DNA from: Thauera sp.
GTDB lineage: Bacteria; Pseudomonadota; Gammaproteobacteria; Burkholderiales; Rhodocyclaceae
Direction: 5' to 3'
Assembly (NCBI GenBank): GCA_017302295.1
Contig: JAFLDS010000002.1
Span: 186,001-250,000, forward strand
DNA: 64,000 nucleotides
Position numbers and translations under genes: made by a program. Below, piece after piece: positions 56,731 to 64,000 of this stretch (position 1 is the stretch's first letter; every line of letters starts with the position of its first letter). The notes under the pieces were generated by a model that saw only the letters and a program-made list of their open reading frames with translations, made no database searches and had not been told where the DNA came from.

Positions 56731-57738
56731 TTACTTGGCGTAGATCTGGTCGAACACGCCGCCATCGCCGAAGTGCGCCTTCTGCACTTTCTGCCAGCCG
56801 CCCAGTTCCTCGATGGTGAAGGTCTTCACTTTCGGGAAGCGGGCCACGTCTTTCGCGTCGGCCAGTTCGGGCTTGATCGGGCGGTAGTAGTGCTTGGCGG
56901 CGAGCTTCTGGCCGACCGGCGAGTACAGGTATTCGAGATAGGCCTGCGCCACCTTCTCGGTGCCGCGCTTCTTCGCCACGCCATCGACCACGGTGACCGG
57001 CGGTTCGGCGAGGATGGAGACCGAGGGCACGACGATCTCGAACTTGTCCGGCCCGAGCTCATTCACCGACAGGAAGGCCTCGTTCTCCCAGGCCAGCAAC
57101 ACGTCGCCGATGCCGCGCTGGACGAAGGTGTTGGTCGAGCCGCGCGCACCCGAATCGAGCACCGGCACGTGCTTGAGCAGCTCGCCGACGAATTCGCGCG
57201 CCTTCGCATCGTTGCCGCCGGGCTGCTTCAGGGCGTAGCCGTAGGCGGCGAGGTAGTTCCAGCGCGCGCCGCCGGACGTCTTCGGGTTCGGCGTAACGAC
57301 CTCGACGCCCGGCTTCACCAGGTCGCCCCAGTCCTTGATGCCTTTCGGGTTGCCCTTGCGTACCAGGAAGACGATGGTCGAGGTGTAGGGCGAACTGTTG
57401 TGCGCGAGCCGCTTCTGCCAGTCGGCGGGGATCTTGCCCGTCTGCTCGGCGATGGCGTCGATGTCGTAGGCCAGCGCCAGCGTCACGACGTCGGCCTCCA
57501 GCCCGTCGATCACCGCCCGCGCCTGCTTGCCCGCGCCGCCGTGGGACTGCTTGATGGTGACGCTTTCGCCGGTCTTGCCTTTCCAGTACTTGGCGAACTC
57601 CGGGTTGTACTCCTGATACAGCTCGCGGGTCGGGTCGTAGGACACGTTGAGCAGCGTGGTCTGGGCCTGGGCGGTGCCCACGAGGCCGGCGGCCAGGGCG
57701 AGGGCCAGCAGGGTGCGGCGGGTGGCATTGAAGCGCAT
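56731..57738 (-). CDS. sbp: Periplasmic sulfate-binding protein (second copy)
   Basis: A 335-residue sulfate-binding protein. Signal peptide to AQA (about 26). Family segments: [48 protein letters not shown] and [10 protein letters not shown] at the end, shared with the first sbp. As there, no permease genes follow. It heads an sbp-ssuF-hydrolase unit and has a clear sulfur-island motif upstream. Confidence 0.92.
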   Translation of the reverse strand: MRFNATRRTLLALALAAGLVGTAQAQTTLLNVSYDPTRELYQEYNPEFAKYWKGKTGESVTIKQSHGGAGKQARAVIDGLEADVVTLALAYDIDAIAEQTGKIPADWQKRLAHNSSPYTSTIVFLVRKGNPKGIKDWGDLVKPGVEVVTPNPKTSGGARWNYLAAYGYALKQPGGNDAKAREFVGELLKHVPVLDSGARGSTNTFVQRGIGDVLLAWENEAFLSVNELGPDKFEIVVPSVSILAEPPVTVVDGVAKKRGTEKVAQAYLEYLYSPVGQKLAAKHYYRPIKPELADAKDVARFPKVKTFTIEELGGWQKVQKAHFGDGGVFDQIYAK

Positions 57739-57798
57739 GGTGGTTTCTCCAGTCAGGTTCGGCAGATGGAGAAAATCTATCGTGCGGGCCGGATTCTC

Positions 57799-57825
57799 CG
57801 AACCAAGAAAAAACGCATTGCTTAT
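57799..57825 (+). promoter_or_regulatory. Sulfur-island motif before the second sbp
   Basis: CGAACCAAGAAAAAACGCATTGCTTAT on the plus strand, 61 bases upstream of the leftward sbp start. It matches the reference copy at 23 of 27 positions including both conserved ends. The rightward binding-protein gene starts about 84 bases to the right. Confidence 0.6.
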
Positions 57826-57908
57826 TCGATTTCGCCACAGGCCTTCGGCTCGGGAAGCTGTTTGCGATATCGTTCGCCCTCACGCAAGAACCGCCTGGAG
57901 CCGCTTTC

Positions 57909-59504
57909 ATGGCCAACTCGTCGCAATCCCGCCGTCCTGTCGCCTTCGCCCTCGGCACTGCCGCCGTCGCCGCAACCCTATTCGCCGGCGCGCTGCCGGC
58001 GCACGCGGCCGAGCTCAAGATCGGCCTGTCGTCCGAAGTCACCACGCTGGACCCGCACTTCTTCAACAGCGGCCCCAACATCGCCTTCCACCACCATCTC
58101 TACGACAGCCTGGTGGACGTCGACCCTGAGGGCAAGCTGATCCCGGCGCTGGCCGAATCGTGGAAAGCGATCGACGACACCACCTGGGAATTCAAGCTGC
58201 GCCGCGGCGTGAAATTCCACGACGGCAGCGAGATGACCGCCGACGACGTGCTCTACTCGCTCGACCGCCCGGCGCAGATCACCGCCAGCCCCGGCCCCTT
58301 CACCAGCTACACCAAACCCATCGTCGGCAAGCAGGCGGTGGACCGCTACACCCTGCGGCTGAAGACGGCCAGCGCCTACGGCCCGCTGCCGCTGGACCTG
58401 ATCTCGATCTTCATCGTGTCGAAGAAGGCCGCGGCCAAGGCCACGCAGGAACAGTTCAACAACGGCGCCGCGGCGATCGGCACCGGCCCGTTCAAGCTGG
58501 TGAGCTTCCGCAAAGGCGAGAGCATCGAGATCGCGCGCAACGACGCCTACTGGGGCGCCAAGCCCGAGTGGGACAAGGTGCAGTTCAAGGTGCTCGCCAA
58601 CGACGCCCCGCGCCTGGCCGCGCTGCTCGCAGGCGACGTCGACCTGATCGAGGCGGTGCCGCCGGCCGACCTCGCCAAGCTGAAGACCAACCCCAAGCTG
58701 GCGCTGGCGCAGCACACCACCTGGCGCACGATCTTCTGGCAGCTCGACCAGTTCCGCGACGCCTCGCCTTTCGTCACCGACAAGGCGGGCAAGCCGCTGG
58801 CGAAGAATCCGCTGAAGGACGTGCGCGTGCGCCAGGCGATCTCGAAGGCGATCAACCGCCAGGCCCTGGTCGAGCGCTCGCTCGAAGGCCTCGCGCAGCC
58901 GGCGTCCAACCTGAACTCGCCGGGCATCTTCGGCTACAACGCCGAACTCAAGGTCGAGGCCTACGATCCGGAAGGCGCGAAGAAGCTGCTCGCCGAAGCC
59001 GGCTATCCGGACGGCTTCGGCCTCACGCTGCACGGCCCCAACAACCGCTACATCAACGACGAGCAAGTGGTGCAGACCGTTGCCCAGTTCCTGAACCGCG
59101 TCGGCATCCAGGCCAAAGTGGAGACACAGCCGCTGTCGGTTTATTTCGGCAAGGCGCGCGCCAGCGAATACAGCATGGCGATGCTGGGCTGGGGCTCGCT
59201 GGCCAGCGACTTCACGCTGCGCTCCATCGTCGGCACGTCGAATCCGGACACCGGCTGGGGCACCTGGAACTGGGGCAAGTACAGCAACCCGGCGGTCGAC
59301 AAGCTGGTGCAGCAGGCGCTCGGCTCGGTCGATGCGGCCAAGCGCGAGAACTTCGCACGCCAGGCGGTAAAGGCGGCGATGAGCGACTACGCGGTGATCC
59401 CCTCACACCACCAGATCGCCACCTGGGCGCTGCGCAAGGGACTTGCGTACAGCGGCCGCATCGACGAATTCACCTATGCGCACGAGGTGCGAAGCGCGAA
59501 GTGA
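57909..59504 (+). CDS. ABC transporter substrate-binding protein, family 5 (peptide/opine/nickel type)
   Basis: A 531-residue periplasmic binding protein with signal peptide ending AHA-AE (about 34). The family-5 signature lies at VTTLDPHFFNSGPNIAFHHHLYD and IPALAESWKAIDDTTWEFKLRRGVKFHDGSEMTADDV (in part). The matching permease genes dppB/dppC begin 2.8 kb downstream, past an inserted block. Substrate class (peptide, opine, glutathione-like or metal chelate) cannot be fixed; glutathione-like sulfur sources would fit the neighbourhood but this is speculation. Confidence 0.88.
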   Translation: MANSSQSRRPVAFALGTAAVAATLFAGALPAHAAELKIGLSSEVTTLDPHFFNSGPNIAFHHHLYDSLVDVDPEGKLIPALAESWKAIDDTTWEFKLRRGVKFHDGSEMTADDVLYSLDRPAQITASPGPFTSYTKPIVGKQAVDRYTLRLKTASAYGPLPLDLISIFIVSKKAAAKATQEQFNNGAAAIGTGPFKLVSFRKGESIEIARNDAYWGAKPEWDKVQFKVLANDAPRLAALLAGDVDLIEAVPPADLAKLKTNPKLALAQHTTWRTIFWQLDQFRDASPFVTDKAGKPLAKNPLKDVRVRQAISKAINRQALVERSLEGLAQPASNLNSPGIFGYNAELKVEAYDPEGAKKLLAEAGYPDGFGLTLHGPNNRYINDEQVVQTVAQFLNRVGIQAKVETQPLSVYFGKARASEYSMAMLGWGSLASDFTLRSIVGTSNPDTGWGTWNWGKYSNPAVDKLVQQALGSVDAAKRENFARQAVKAAMSDYAVIPSHHQIATWALRKGLAYSGRIDEFTYAHEVRSAK

Positions 59505-59578
59505 GCATGCTCCGGGGTGCTAGCCATGGATCTTGCGAGGAGCGAACTTGCGGGACCCGCCTTCCCCGACTAACATCC

Positions 59579-59593
59579 TTACCTGGTAATACC
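59579..59593. promoter_or_regulatory. Palindromic operator before the VapBC pair
   Basis: TTACCTGGTAA (59579-59589) and the overlapping GGTAATACC (59585-59593) are palindromes 17-31 bases before the antitoxin start. AbrB-type VapB antitoxins bind such sites to repress their own operon. Confidence 0.5.
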
Positions 59594-59609
59594 GAAAGGA
59601 GAGACCGGC

Positions 59610-59843
59610 GTGGAAACGACTACCGTGACCAGCAAGGGACAGGTGACCATTCCGCTGGCGCTGCGGCAGCAGCTCGGCATCCGGCAAGGAAGCAAGATCG
59701 AGTTCGCCGTAGTAGGAGATCATGTGGAAATGCGCGTGTGCCACCTGCCTGCAGAATTGCCATCGAGCGGTTTTGGCATGTTGAAGAGCAAGCGCGCTGC
59801 GGTGCCGGTCGACCTCGACCCCGCCACCCTGGCGAAACCATGA
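59610..59843 (+). CDS. vapB: AbrB/SpoVT-type antitoxin VapB
   Basis: A 77-residue swapped-hairpin AbrB protein: TVTSKGQVTIPLALRQQLGI, then KIEFAVVGDHVEMRV, the canonical AbrB domain (1-48), and a toxin-binding tail with SGFGMLKSKRAAVPVDLD. It starts with GTG, GGAG eight bases before. It overlaps vapC by 4 bases. Confidence 0.9.
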   Translation: METTTVTSKGQVTIPLALRQQLGIRQGSKIEFAVVGDHVEMRVCHLPAELPSSGFGMLKSKRAAVPVDLDPATLAKP

Positions 59844-60256
59844 TCGGCCTGGACACGAATGTCCTCGCTCGCTATTACGTCGAGGATCAGGGCGATGCCG
59901 AAGCCTCGCATCAACGCGAGTCCGCTCGCCGCCTCATCGAATCCGGCGAGCCGCTCACGGTCTGCAAGAGCGTCGTGCTCGAGCTCGAGTGGGTCCTGCG
60001 CGGCTACTACGGCTTTGCGACAGCCGAAGTCAGCGCCGTCCTGCAGCACCTGCTTTCGCTGCCCCACGTGACGGTCGAAGACCGTGCGGAAGTGGCGCAA
60101 GCCATCTCGCATGCGCGCGCGGGCCTGGACTTCGCCGACGCGCTGCACCTTGCGAGCTATCGTGAATGTGAGAGTGTCGCGTCATTCGACGATCGCAAGT
60201 TTGCCCGCCGAGCGAAGCGTCTGAATCTCGCCCCCCGCATCTTCATCCCGCGCTGA
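59840..60256 (+). CDS. vapC: PIN-domain toxin VapC
   Basis: A 138-residue PIN-domain ribonuclease. Metal-binding acidic residues: Asp5 (GLDTNVLARYYVED), Glu (LELEWVLRGYY, about 50), Asp (GLDFADALHLAS, about 97-100) and Asp (ASFDDRKFARRA). Cognate antitoxin overlaps upstream. With the TumE pair it is one of two toxin-antitoxin modules between the ABC binding-protein gene and its permeases. Confidence 0.92.
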   Translation: MIGLDTNVLARYYVEDQGDAEASHQRESARRLIESGEPLTVCKSVVLELEWVLRGYYGFATAEVSAVLQHLLSLPHVTVEDRAEVAQAISHARAGLDFADALHLASYRECESVASFDDRKFARRAKRLNLAPRIFIPR

Positions 60257-60287
60257 AATCGCGCGCCCATCCAACGGAAACCAGAAC

Positions 60288-61103
60288 GTGCCTTCCCTTG
60301 CCCGTCTTCTCCTCTCCCTCGCCCTGACCATGCCGCTGGTCGGCCCCACCGCCGCCACCGATGCTGACCTCCAGCACTGGATCGACGGGCCGCAGCGCGC
60401 CGAGAAGAACCGCGTGCGCGACGCCGCGCGCAAGCCGGCCGAAACGCTGGCCTTCTTCGACCTGAAGCCCGACCAGACGGTGGTCGAGGTATGGCCCAGC
60501 GTGGGCGCGTGGTGGTTCGAGATTCTCGCCCCCTATCTGCGCGACAAGGGCCATTACATTGGCGCGCTGCATGCCGGCCCGCACAACCCGCCGGCGGCAA
60601 AGGCCGAGCATGAGGTGATCGAAGGCCGCATCGCGAGCCAGCCGGCGCTGTACGGCAAGGTGGAGATCGCGCACACGCCGGGTCTGCTCGATACAGTCAA
60701 GCCGAACTCGGTCGACCTGCTGCTGACTTTCCAGAACCTGCACAACTGGATCACCGACGGCAACGCCGACGAGCACCTGCGCGAGTTCCACACTGTGCTG
60801 AAGCCCGGCGGCGTGCTCGGCATCGTCGATCACCGCGCGCGTACCGACCGCCCGCGCGACGAGCAGCTGAAAGACGGCTACCTGCGCGAGGACGAAACCA
60901 TCGCGCTGTTCGAGAAGCACGGCTTCAAGCTCGTTGCCCGCTCGGAAATGGCCGCCAACCCGCGCGACACCAAGGATTACCCGCAGGGCGTGTGGACGTT
61001 GCCGCCCAGCCTGCGCATGAAGGACGTGGACCGCGCGCGCTACCTCGCCATCGGCGAGAGCGACAAGTTCACCCTGAAGTTCGTCAAGGTGGCCGCGCCC
61101 TGA
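60288..61103 (+). CDS. Secreted class I SAM-methyltransferase-like protein (COG4798 type)
   Basis: A 271-residue protein starting with GTG. An N-terminal signal peptide (about 1-23, LLLSLALTMPLVGPTAA) precedes a Rossmann methyltransferase domain: VVEVWPSVGAWWFEILAPYL (motif I, where the usual GxGxG is changed to WPSVGAW), SVDLLLTFQNLHNW (motif IV) and FHTVLKPGGVLGIVDHR (motif V). It belongs to a group of predicted periplasmic methyltransferases with unknown substrates. It lies 32 bases after vapC. Confidence 0.75.
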   Translation: MPSLARLLLSLALTMPLVGPTAATDADLQHWIDGPQRAEKNRVRDAARKPAETLAFFDLKPDQTVVEVWPSVGAWWFEILAPYLRDKGHYIGALHAGPHNPPAAKAEHEVIEGRIASQPALYGKVEIAHTPGLLDTVKPNSVDLLLTFQNLHNWITDGNADEHLREFHTVLKPGGVLGIVDHRARTDRPRDEQLKDGYLREDETIALFEKHGFKLVARSEMAANPRDTKDYPQGVWTLPPSLRMKDVDRARYLAIGESDKFTLKFVKVAAP

Positions 61104-61128
61104 TGAGGCGGGCGCGACCGCTGGGTGA

Positions 61129-61527
61129 TCAGAGGGCAGCGATGCCTTCGATCTCGACCAGCAGGCCGTCCATCGACAGCCGCTCGATGCCGACCAGCGT
61201 CACCGCGGGCGGTTTCTCCGCACTGAAATAAGCCGCGCGGATGTCGCGGATCTTCGGCGTCTGCGCCGGCTGCAGGCCGACGATGTAGAAATTGACCTTC
61301 ACCAGGTCGTGCATCGTCGCGCCCTGCGCGCGCAACGCGATGTCGAGGTTGTCCAGCGTGCCCTTGAGCTGCGCTTCGAGATCGCCCGGGTTACGCACCT
61401 TGCCGTCGCGGTCGCAATCGATCTGACCGGCGATGAACACCAGCCGCTTCGCGCCCTCGACCGAGAAAGTCTGGCTGAAGGCCTTGCCGACGAAGAGTTC
61501 GGGGGGATTGATGACCTTGGTTTGCAT
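61129..61527 (-). CDS. RidA-family (Rid/YjgF) protein
   Basis: A 132-residue trimer-forming Rid-family protein: RLVFIAGQIDCDRDGKV, LDNLDIALRAQGATMHDLVKVNFYIV (in part) and LVEIEGIAAL at the end. It lacks certainty about the Arg105 enamine-deaminase residue; the corresponding region reads FSAEKPPAVTLVGIERL, as in Rid groups 1-4 with altered active sites. It is convergent to the methyltransferase gene and unrelated to the transporter by sequence. Confidence 0.82.
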   Translation of the reverse strand: MQTKVINPPELFVGKAFSQTFSVEGAKRLVFIAGQIDCDRDGKVRNPGDLEAQLKGTLDNLDIALRAQGATMHDLVKVNFYIVGLQPAQTPKIRDIRAAYFSAEKPPAVTLVGIERLSMDGLLVEIEGIAAL

Positions 61528-61551
61528 GCGTTTTCTTCCAATTGACGAACT

Positions 61552-61926
61552 TCAGGCAAGCTCGGCCTGCAGGCTGAACTTGCTGGCAGTGACTCGGACT
61601 TCCTTCATCCGCCCGTGGCCGGGAAGCACTTTCTCCGCCACGGTGAGGAGCCCGGCGCGTTCAAGCTCGTCGACATCCCGCTTGACCGCGCTGCGATCCC
61701 GGTGGAGGCGATCGGAGATTTCCGTGATCGACCCTGGGCAGTCCTTCACGGCACGAAACAGGGCAAGCCGCGCCGTGGTGATCAGCCGCAGCAGCTCGCC
61801 CGGATCTTCGAAACTGACGATGCGCTCGTCGGCAAGCGCCTGGCCGCGATCCGCCATCCGCGCCAGCTTGCGGCCATGATTGAAGAAGTCCTCTTCAGGG
61901 GCAGTCTTGATGATCAGCTCGGTCAT
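61552..61926 (-). CDS. TumA-like antitoxin / winged-helix DNA-binding protein
   Basis: A 124-residue protein with a winged helix-turn-helix (about 50-110: LITTARLALFRAVKDCPGSITEISDRLHRDRSAVKRDVDELERAGLL, in part) of the HVO_A0114/MarR-like type. It overlaps the upstream TumE-type toxin gene stop (ATGA). In TumE-TumA modules the toxin gene comes first, as here. Confidence 0.75.
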   Translation of the reverse strand: MTELIIKTAPEEDFFNHGRKLARMADRGQALADERIVSFEDPGELLRLITTARLALFRAVKDCPGSITEISDRLHRDRSAVKRDVDELERAGLLTVAEKVLPGHGRMKEVRVTASKFSLQAELA

Positions 61927-62222
61927 TTCTTGCTCCTAAGTGCCAGCCAGTCCCGCTCGAACCGTTCCTCGACATCTTCGAAAGTCACGAATTCGACCGG
62001 TTCCACGGCGCCGAAATAATGACGATGATGGCCGTCATGCGCGTTGTCGTAACCGATGACCCGGCCGTTATCGCCCTGATGCAAGGCATGATTGATGTAG
62101 GCCAGGTTGTAACGGCACACCCTGCCGGTCGCCTCATCCACCCAGATCTCCCGACGGAGCTTGCCGTTTCCGCGCTTGTCGGAAATCTTGTGGGTTTCGT
62201 CGACGATCTTTCTCTCAGCCAT
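61923..62222 (-). CDS. TumE-like toxin (DUF6516)
   Basis: A 99-residue protein. RREIWVDEATGRVCRYNLAYINHA, IGYDNAHDGHHRHYFGAVEP and FVTFEDVEERFERDWLAL are the TumE/DUF6516 segments, with the family YDN...GxHRH motif. Start taken at ATG 62222; an ATG 15 bases upstream (62237) is possible and no strong ribosome-binding site separates them. Partner antitoxin gene overlaps by 4 bases. Confidence 0.75.
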   Translation of the reverse strand: MAERKIVDETHKISDKRGNGKLRREIWVDEATGRVCRYNLAYINHALHQGDNGRVIGYDNAHDGHHRHYFGAVEPVEFVTFEDVEERFERDWLALRSKK

Positions 62223-62275
62223 GACGTAAAATATCATAGCTGAAAAACTCACGGCTACGCCCTGCCCCGACCTCA

Positions 62276-63253
62276 ATGACACTTTTCATCCTGCGCCGCA
62301 TGCTGCAGGCCTTCAACGTCCTGTTCGTCATGTCACTGCTGGTGTTCGCCGGCGTGTATGCGATCGGCAATCCGCTCGACCTGCTCGTCGACCCGAACGC
62401 CACCGCGGAAGACATGGCGCGCGCCGCCGCCTCGCTCGGCCTCGACCAGCCGCTGTGGGCGCAGTACGCCCGCTTTCTCGGCAACGCGCTGCAGGGCGAT
62501 CTGGGGAATTCCTTCATCCACGGCGTGCCGGCGCTCGGGCTGATCGTCGAGCGGCTGCCGGCGACGCTGGAGCTCGCTGTCGTGGCGATGCTGATCGCGG
62601 TGCTGCTCGGCATCCCGCTGGGGCTGTGGGCCGGGCTGAGGCCGGATTCGTGGTCGGGGCGCACGATCATGGCGGGCTCCATCCTCGGCTTTTCGCTGCC
62701 CACCTTCTGGGTGGGGCTGATGCTGATCATGGTGTTCGCGGTGCAGCTGGGTTGGCTGCCGGCGAGCGGGCGCGGGCCGACCGCCGAGGTGCTCGGCGTG
62801 CCGATCTCGCTGCTGACGGCGGACGGCTGGCGCCACCTGCTGCTGCCCGCGGCCAACCTGGCGCTGTTCAAGCTGTCGCTGATCATCCGCCTCACCCGCA
62901 GCGGCACGCGCGAGGCGCTGCTGCAGGACTACGTGAAGTTCGCCCGCGCCAAAGGCCTGTCGAACGCGCGCGTGGTCGGCGTGCATGTGCTGAAGAACAT
63001 CCTGATCCCCATCGTCACCGTGGTCGGGCTGGAGTTCGGCTCGCTGATCGCGTTCTCGGTGGTCACCGAATCGATCTTCGCCTGGCCGGGCATGGGCAAG
63101 CTGCTGCTGGATTCCATCACCCAGCTCGACCGCCCGGTGGTGGTGGCCTACCTGCTGCTGGTCGTCACGCTGTATGTAGTCATCAACCTGGCGGTCGACC
63201 TGCTGTATGCGGCGCTCGATCCGCGGGTGCGGCTGGCCGGAGCAAGCCAATGA
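62276..63253 (+). CDS. dppB: ABC transporter permease, DppB type
   Basis: A 325-residue permease: MTLFILRRMLQAFNVLFVMSLLVF opening (in part), ATAEDMARAAASLGLDQPLWAQYARF loop, and docking loop DYVKFARAKGLSNARVVGVHVLKN (about 222-245). Ends in ALDPRVRLAGASQ. Divergent from tumE by 53 bases, so its promoter must lie there or transcription must pass through the inserted block from the binding-protein gene 2.8 kb upstream. Its stop overlaps dppC. Confidence 0.9.
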   Translation: MTLFILRRMLQAFNVLFVMSLLVFAGVYAIGNPLDLLVDPNATAEDMARAAASLGLDQPLWAQYARFLGNALQGDLGNSFIHGVPALGLIVERLPATLELAVVAMLIAVLLGIPLGLWAGLRPDSWSGRTIMAGSILGFSLPTFWVGLMLIMVFAVQLGWLPASGRGPTAEVLGVPISLLTADGWRHLLLPAANLALFKLSLIIRLTRSGTREALLQDYVKFARAKGLSNARVVGVHVLKNILIPIVTVVGLEFGSLIAFSVVTESIFAWPGMGKLLLDSITQLDRPVVVAYLLLVVTLYVVINLAVDLLYAALDPRVRLAGASQ

Positions 63254-64000
63254 GCGAAGCGAACATCCTGCCGACCGCCTCCCCTGCCGAGGCCGACGTC
63301 GAGCGCCCGCTGCGCCGCCTGGTGCGGATGTATGCCGAGAGCCGCGTCGCACTGTTCGGCCTCGCGCTGCTGCTGGTCGTCATATTGGCCGCCCTGTTCG
63401 CGCCCTGGCTGGCGCCGCAGAACCCCTACGACCTGATGCAGCTCGACATGCTCGACGGTCGGCTCCCGCCAGGCAGCGCGAGCGGCGACGGGCGGCTCAC
63501 CTACCTGCTCGGCACTGACGAGCAGGGTCGAGACATGCTGTCGGCCATCCTCTATGGGCTGCGCATCAGCGTCGGCGTCGGCGTAGTGGCGACGCTGATG
63601 GCGCTGGCCATCGGCATGGCGCTGGGGCTGGCGGCGGGTTACTTCGGCGGACGCTTCGACGCCATCCTGATGCGCATCGCCGACATCCAGTTGTCCTTCC
63701 CGTCGATTCTGGTGGCGATGATCCTGCTCGCGCTGTTCGGCCAGGGCATCGACAAGATCGTCATCGCGCTAGTGGCGGCGCAGTGGGCCTACTATGCGCG
63801 CACCACGCGCAGCGCCGCGCTGGTCGAGGGGCGCAAGGAATACATCGAGGCCGCGCGCCTGCTCGGGCTATCGACGCCGCGCATCCTGTTCCGCCATCTG
63901 CTGCCCAACTGCCTGCCGCCGCTGATCGTCGTTGCCGCGCTGCAGGTGGCCGCGGCGATCGCGCTGGAAGCGACGCTGTCCTTCCTCGGCCTCGGCCTGC
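63250..64000 (+). CDS. dppC: ABC transporter permease, DppC type, C-terminus outside window
   Basis: At least 250 residues, cut by the window edge. It starts by ATGA overlap with dppB. N-terminal domain of OppC type (MYAESRVALFGLALLLVVILAALFAPWLAPQNPYD, in part), LLGTDEQGRDMLSAILYGLRISVGVG, and the docking loop EYIEAARLLGLSTPRILFRHLLPN. ATPase genes probably follow beyond the window. Confidence 0.92.
   Translation, partial: MSEANILPTASPAEADVERPLRRLVRMYAESRVALFGLALLLVVILAALFAPWLAPQNPYDLMQLDMLDGRLPPGSASGDGRLTYLLGTDEQGRDMLSAILYGLRISVGVGVVATLMALAIGMALGLAAGYFGGRFDAILMRIADIQLSFPSILVAMILLALFGQGIDKIVIALVAAQWAYYARTTRSAALVEGRKEYIEAARLLGLSTPRILFRHLLPNCLPPLIVVAALQVAAAIALEATLSFLGLGL

Overview
The window is GC-rich, densely coded DNA with short gaps, many 4-base ATGA overlaps and GTG starts. 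Gene content suggests a betaproteobacterium of the Azoarcus/Thauera/Aromatoleum type: mandelate degradation, TMAO respiration, several alkanesulfonate and dimethyl-sulfone systems, and ECF and sigma-54 regulation. The genus is an inference from gene content, not a computed placement. I found no rRNA, tRNA, CRISPR array, transposase or phage gene.

Layout. 1-10.0 kb: a leftward mandelate operon (MFS importer, benzoylformate decarboxylase, benzaldehyde dehydrogenase, (S)-mandelate dehydrogenase, mandelate racemase, a SRPBCC protein and an amidase cut by the window edge), with a divergent LysR regulator. 10.1-12.0 kb: an SLC13-type anion transporter. 12.3-17.0 kb: torECAD for TMAO respiration. 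17.2-22.8 kb: ribA, a Cys/Met-metabolism PLP enzyme, the metNIQ importer and a LysE-type exporter. 23.0-31.6 kb: a sulfate-binding protein divergent from ssuACB plus a degenerate EAL protein, then a periplasmic rhodanese, a YeeE-type transporter and an FAD/NAD(P) protein. 31.8-36.1 kb: a pyruvate kinase/ATP-sulfurylase-like fusion, a sulfotransferase and a CPA2-type antiporter. 36.2-46.9 kb: leftward organosulfur genes (ahpD-sfnB-ssuBAC, ssuD-amidohydrolase, msuE-sfnG, ssuAC). 47.3-49.9 kb: an ECF sigma/zinc anti-sigma module with periplasmic proteins. 50.1-51.0 kb: a broken hsdR remnant and a Phd-VapC pair. 51.1-57.7 kb: a second sfnB, sfnR, a nimR/nimT-like pair, a small hydrolase, an ssuF-like Mop protein and a second sulfate-binding protein. 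57.9-64.0 kb: a peptide/opine-type ABC transporter whose binding-protein gene is separated from dppB-dppC by two toxin-antitoxin modules, a secreted methyltransferase and RidA.

How it fits together. Most of 23-58 kb reads as a sulfur-scavenging island: importers bring in sulfonates and sulfate, SsuD and SfnG desulfonate with FMNH2 from MsuE, and SfnB-like flavoproteins oxidise organosulfur compounds. A recurrent ~27-bp element (core CGAACCAAGAAAA / TGCGTTGCTTAT, or its complement) lies before at least eight of these units, nearly always in the same orientation relative to the gene. I read it as the site of one sulfur-responsive regulator, probably CysB-like. msuE-sfnG instead has a textbook sigma-54 promoter with two matching palindromes about 50 bp apart, and an SfnR-type activator is encoded 8 kb away. 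The most unusual gene set is the pyruvate kinase/ATP-sulfurylase-like fusion with its overlapping sulfotransferase.
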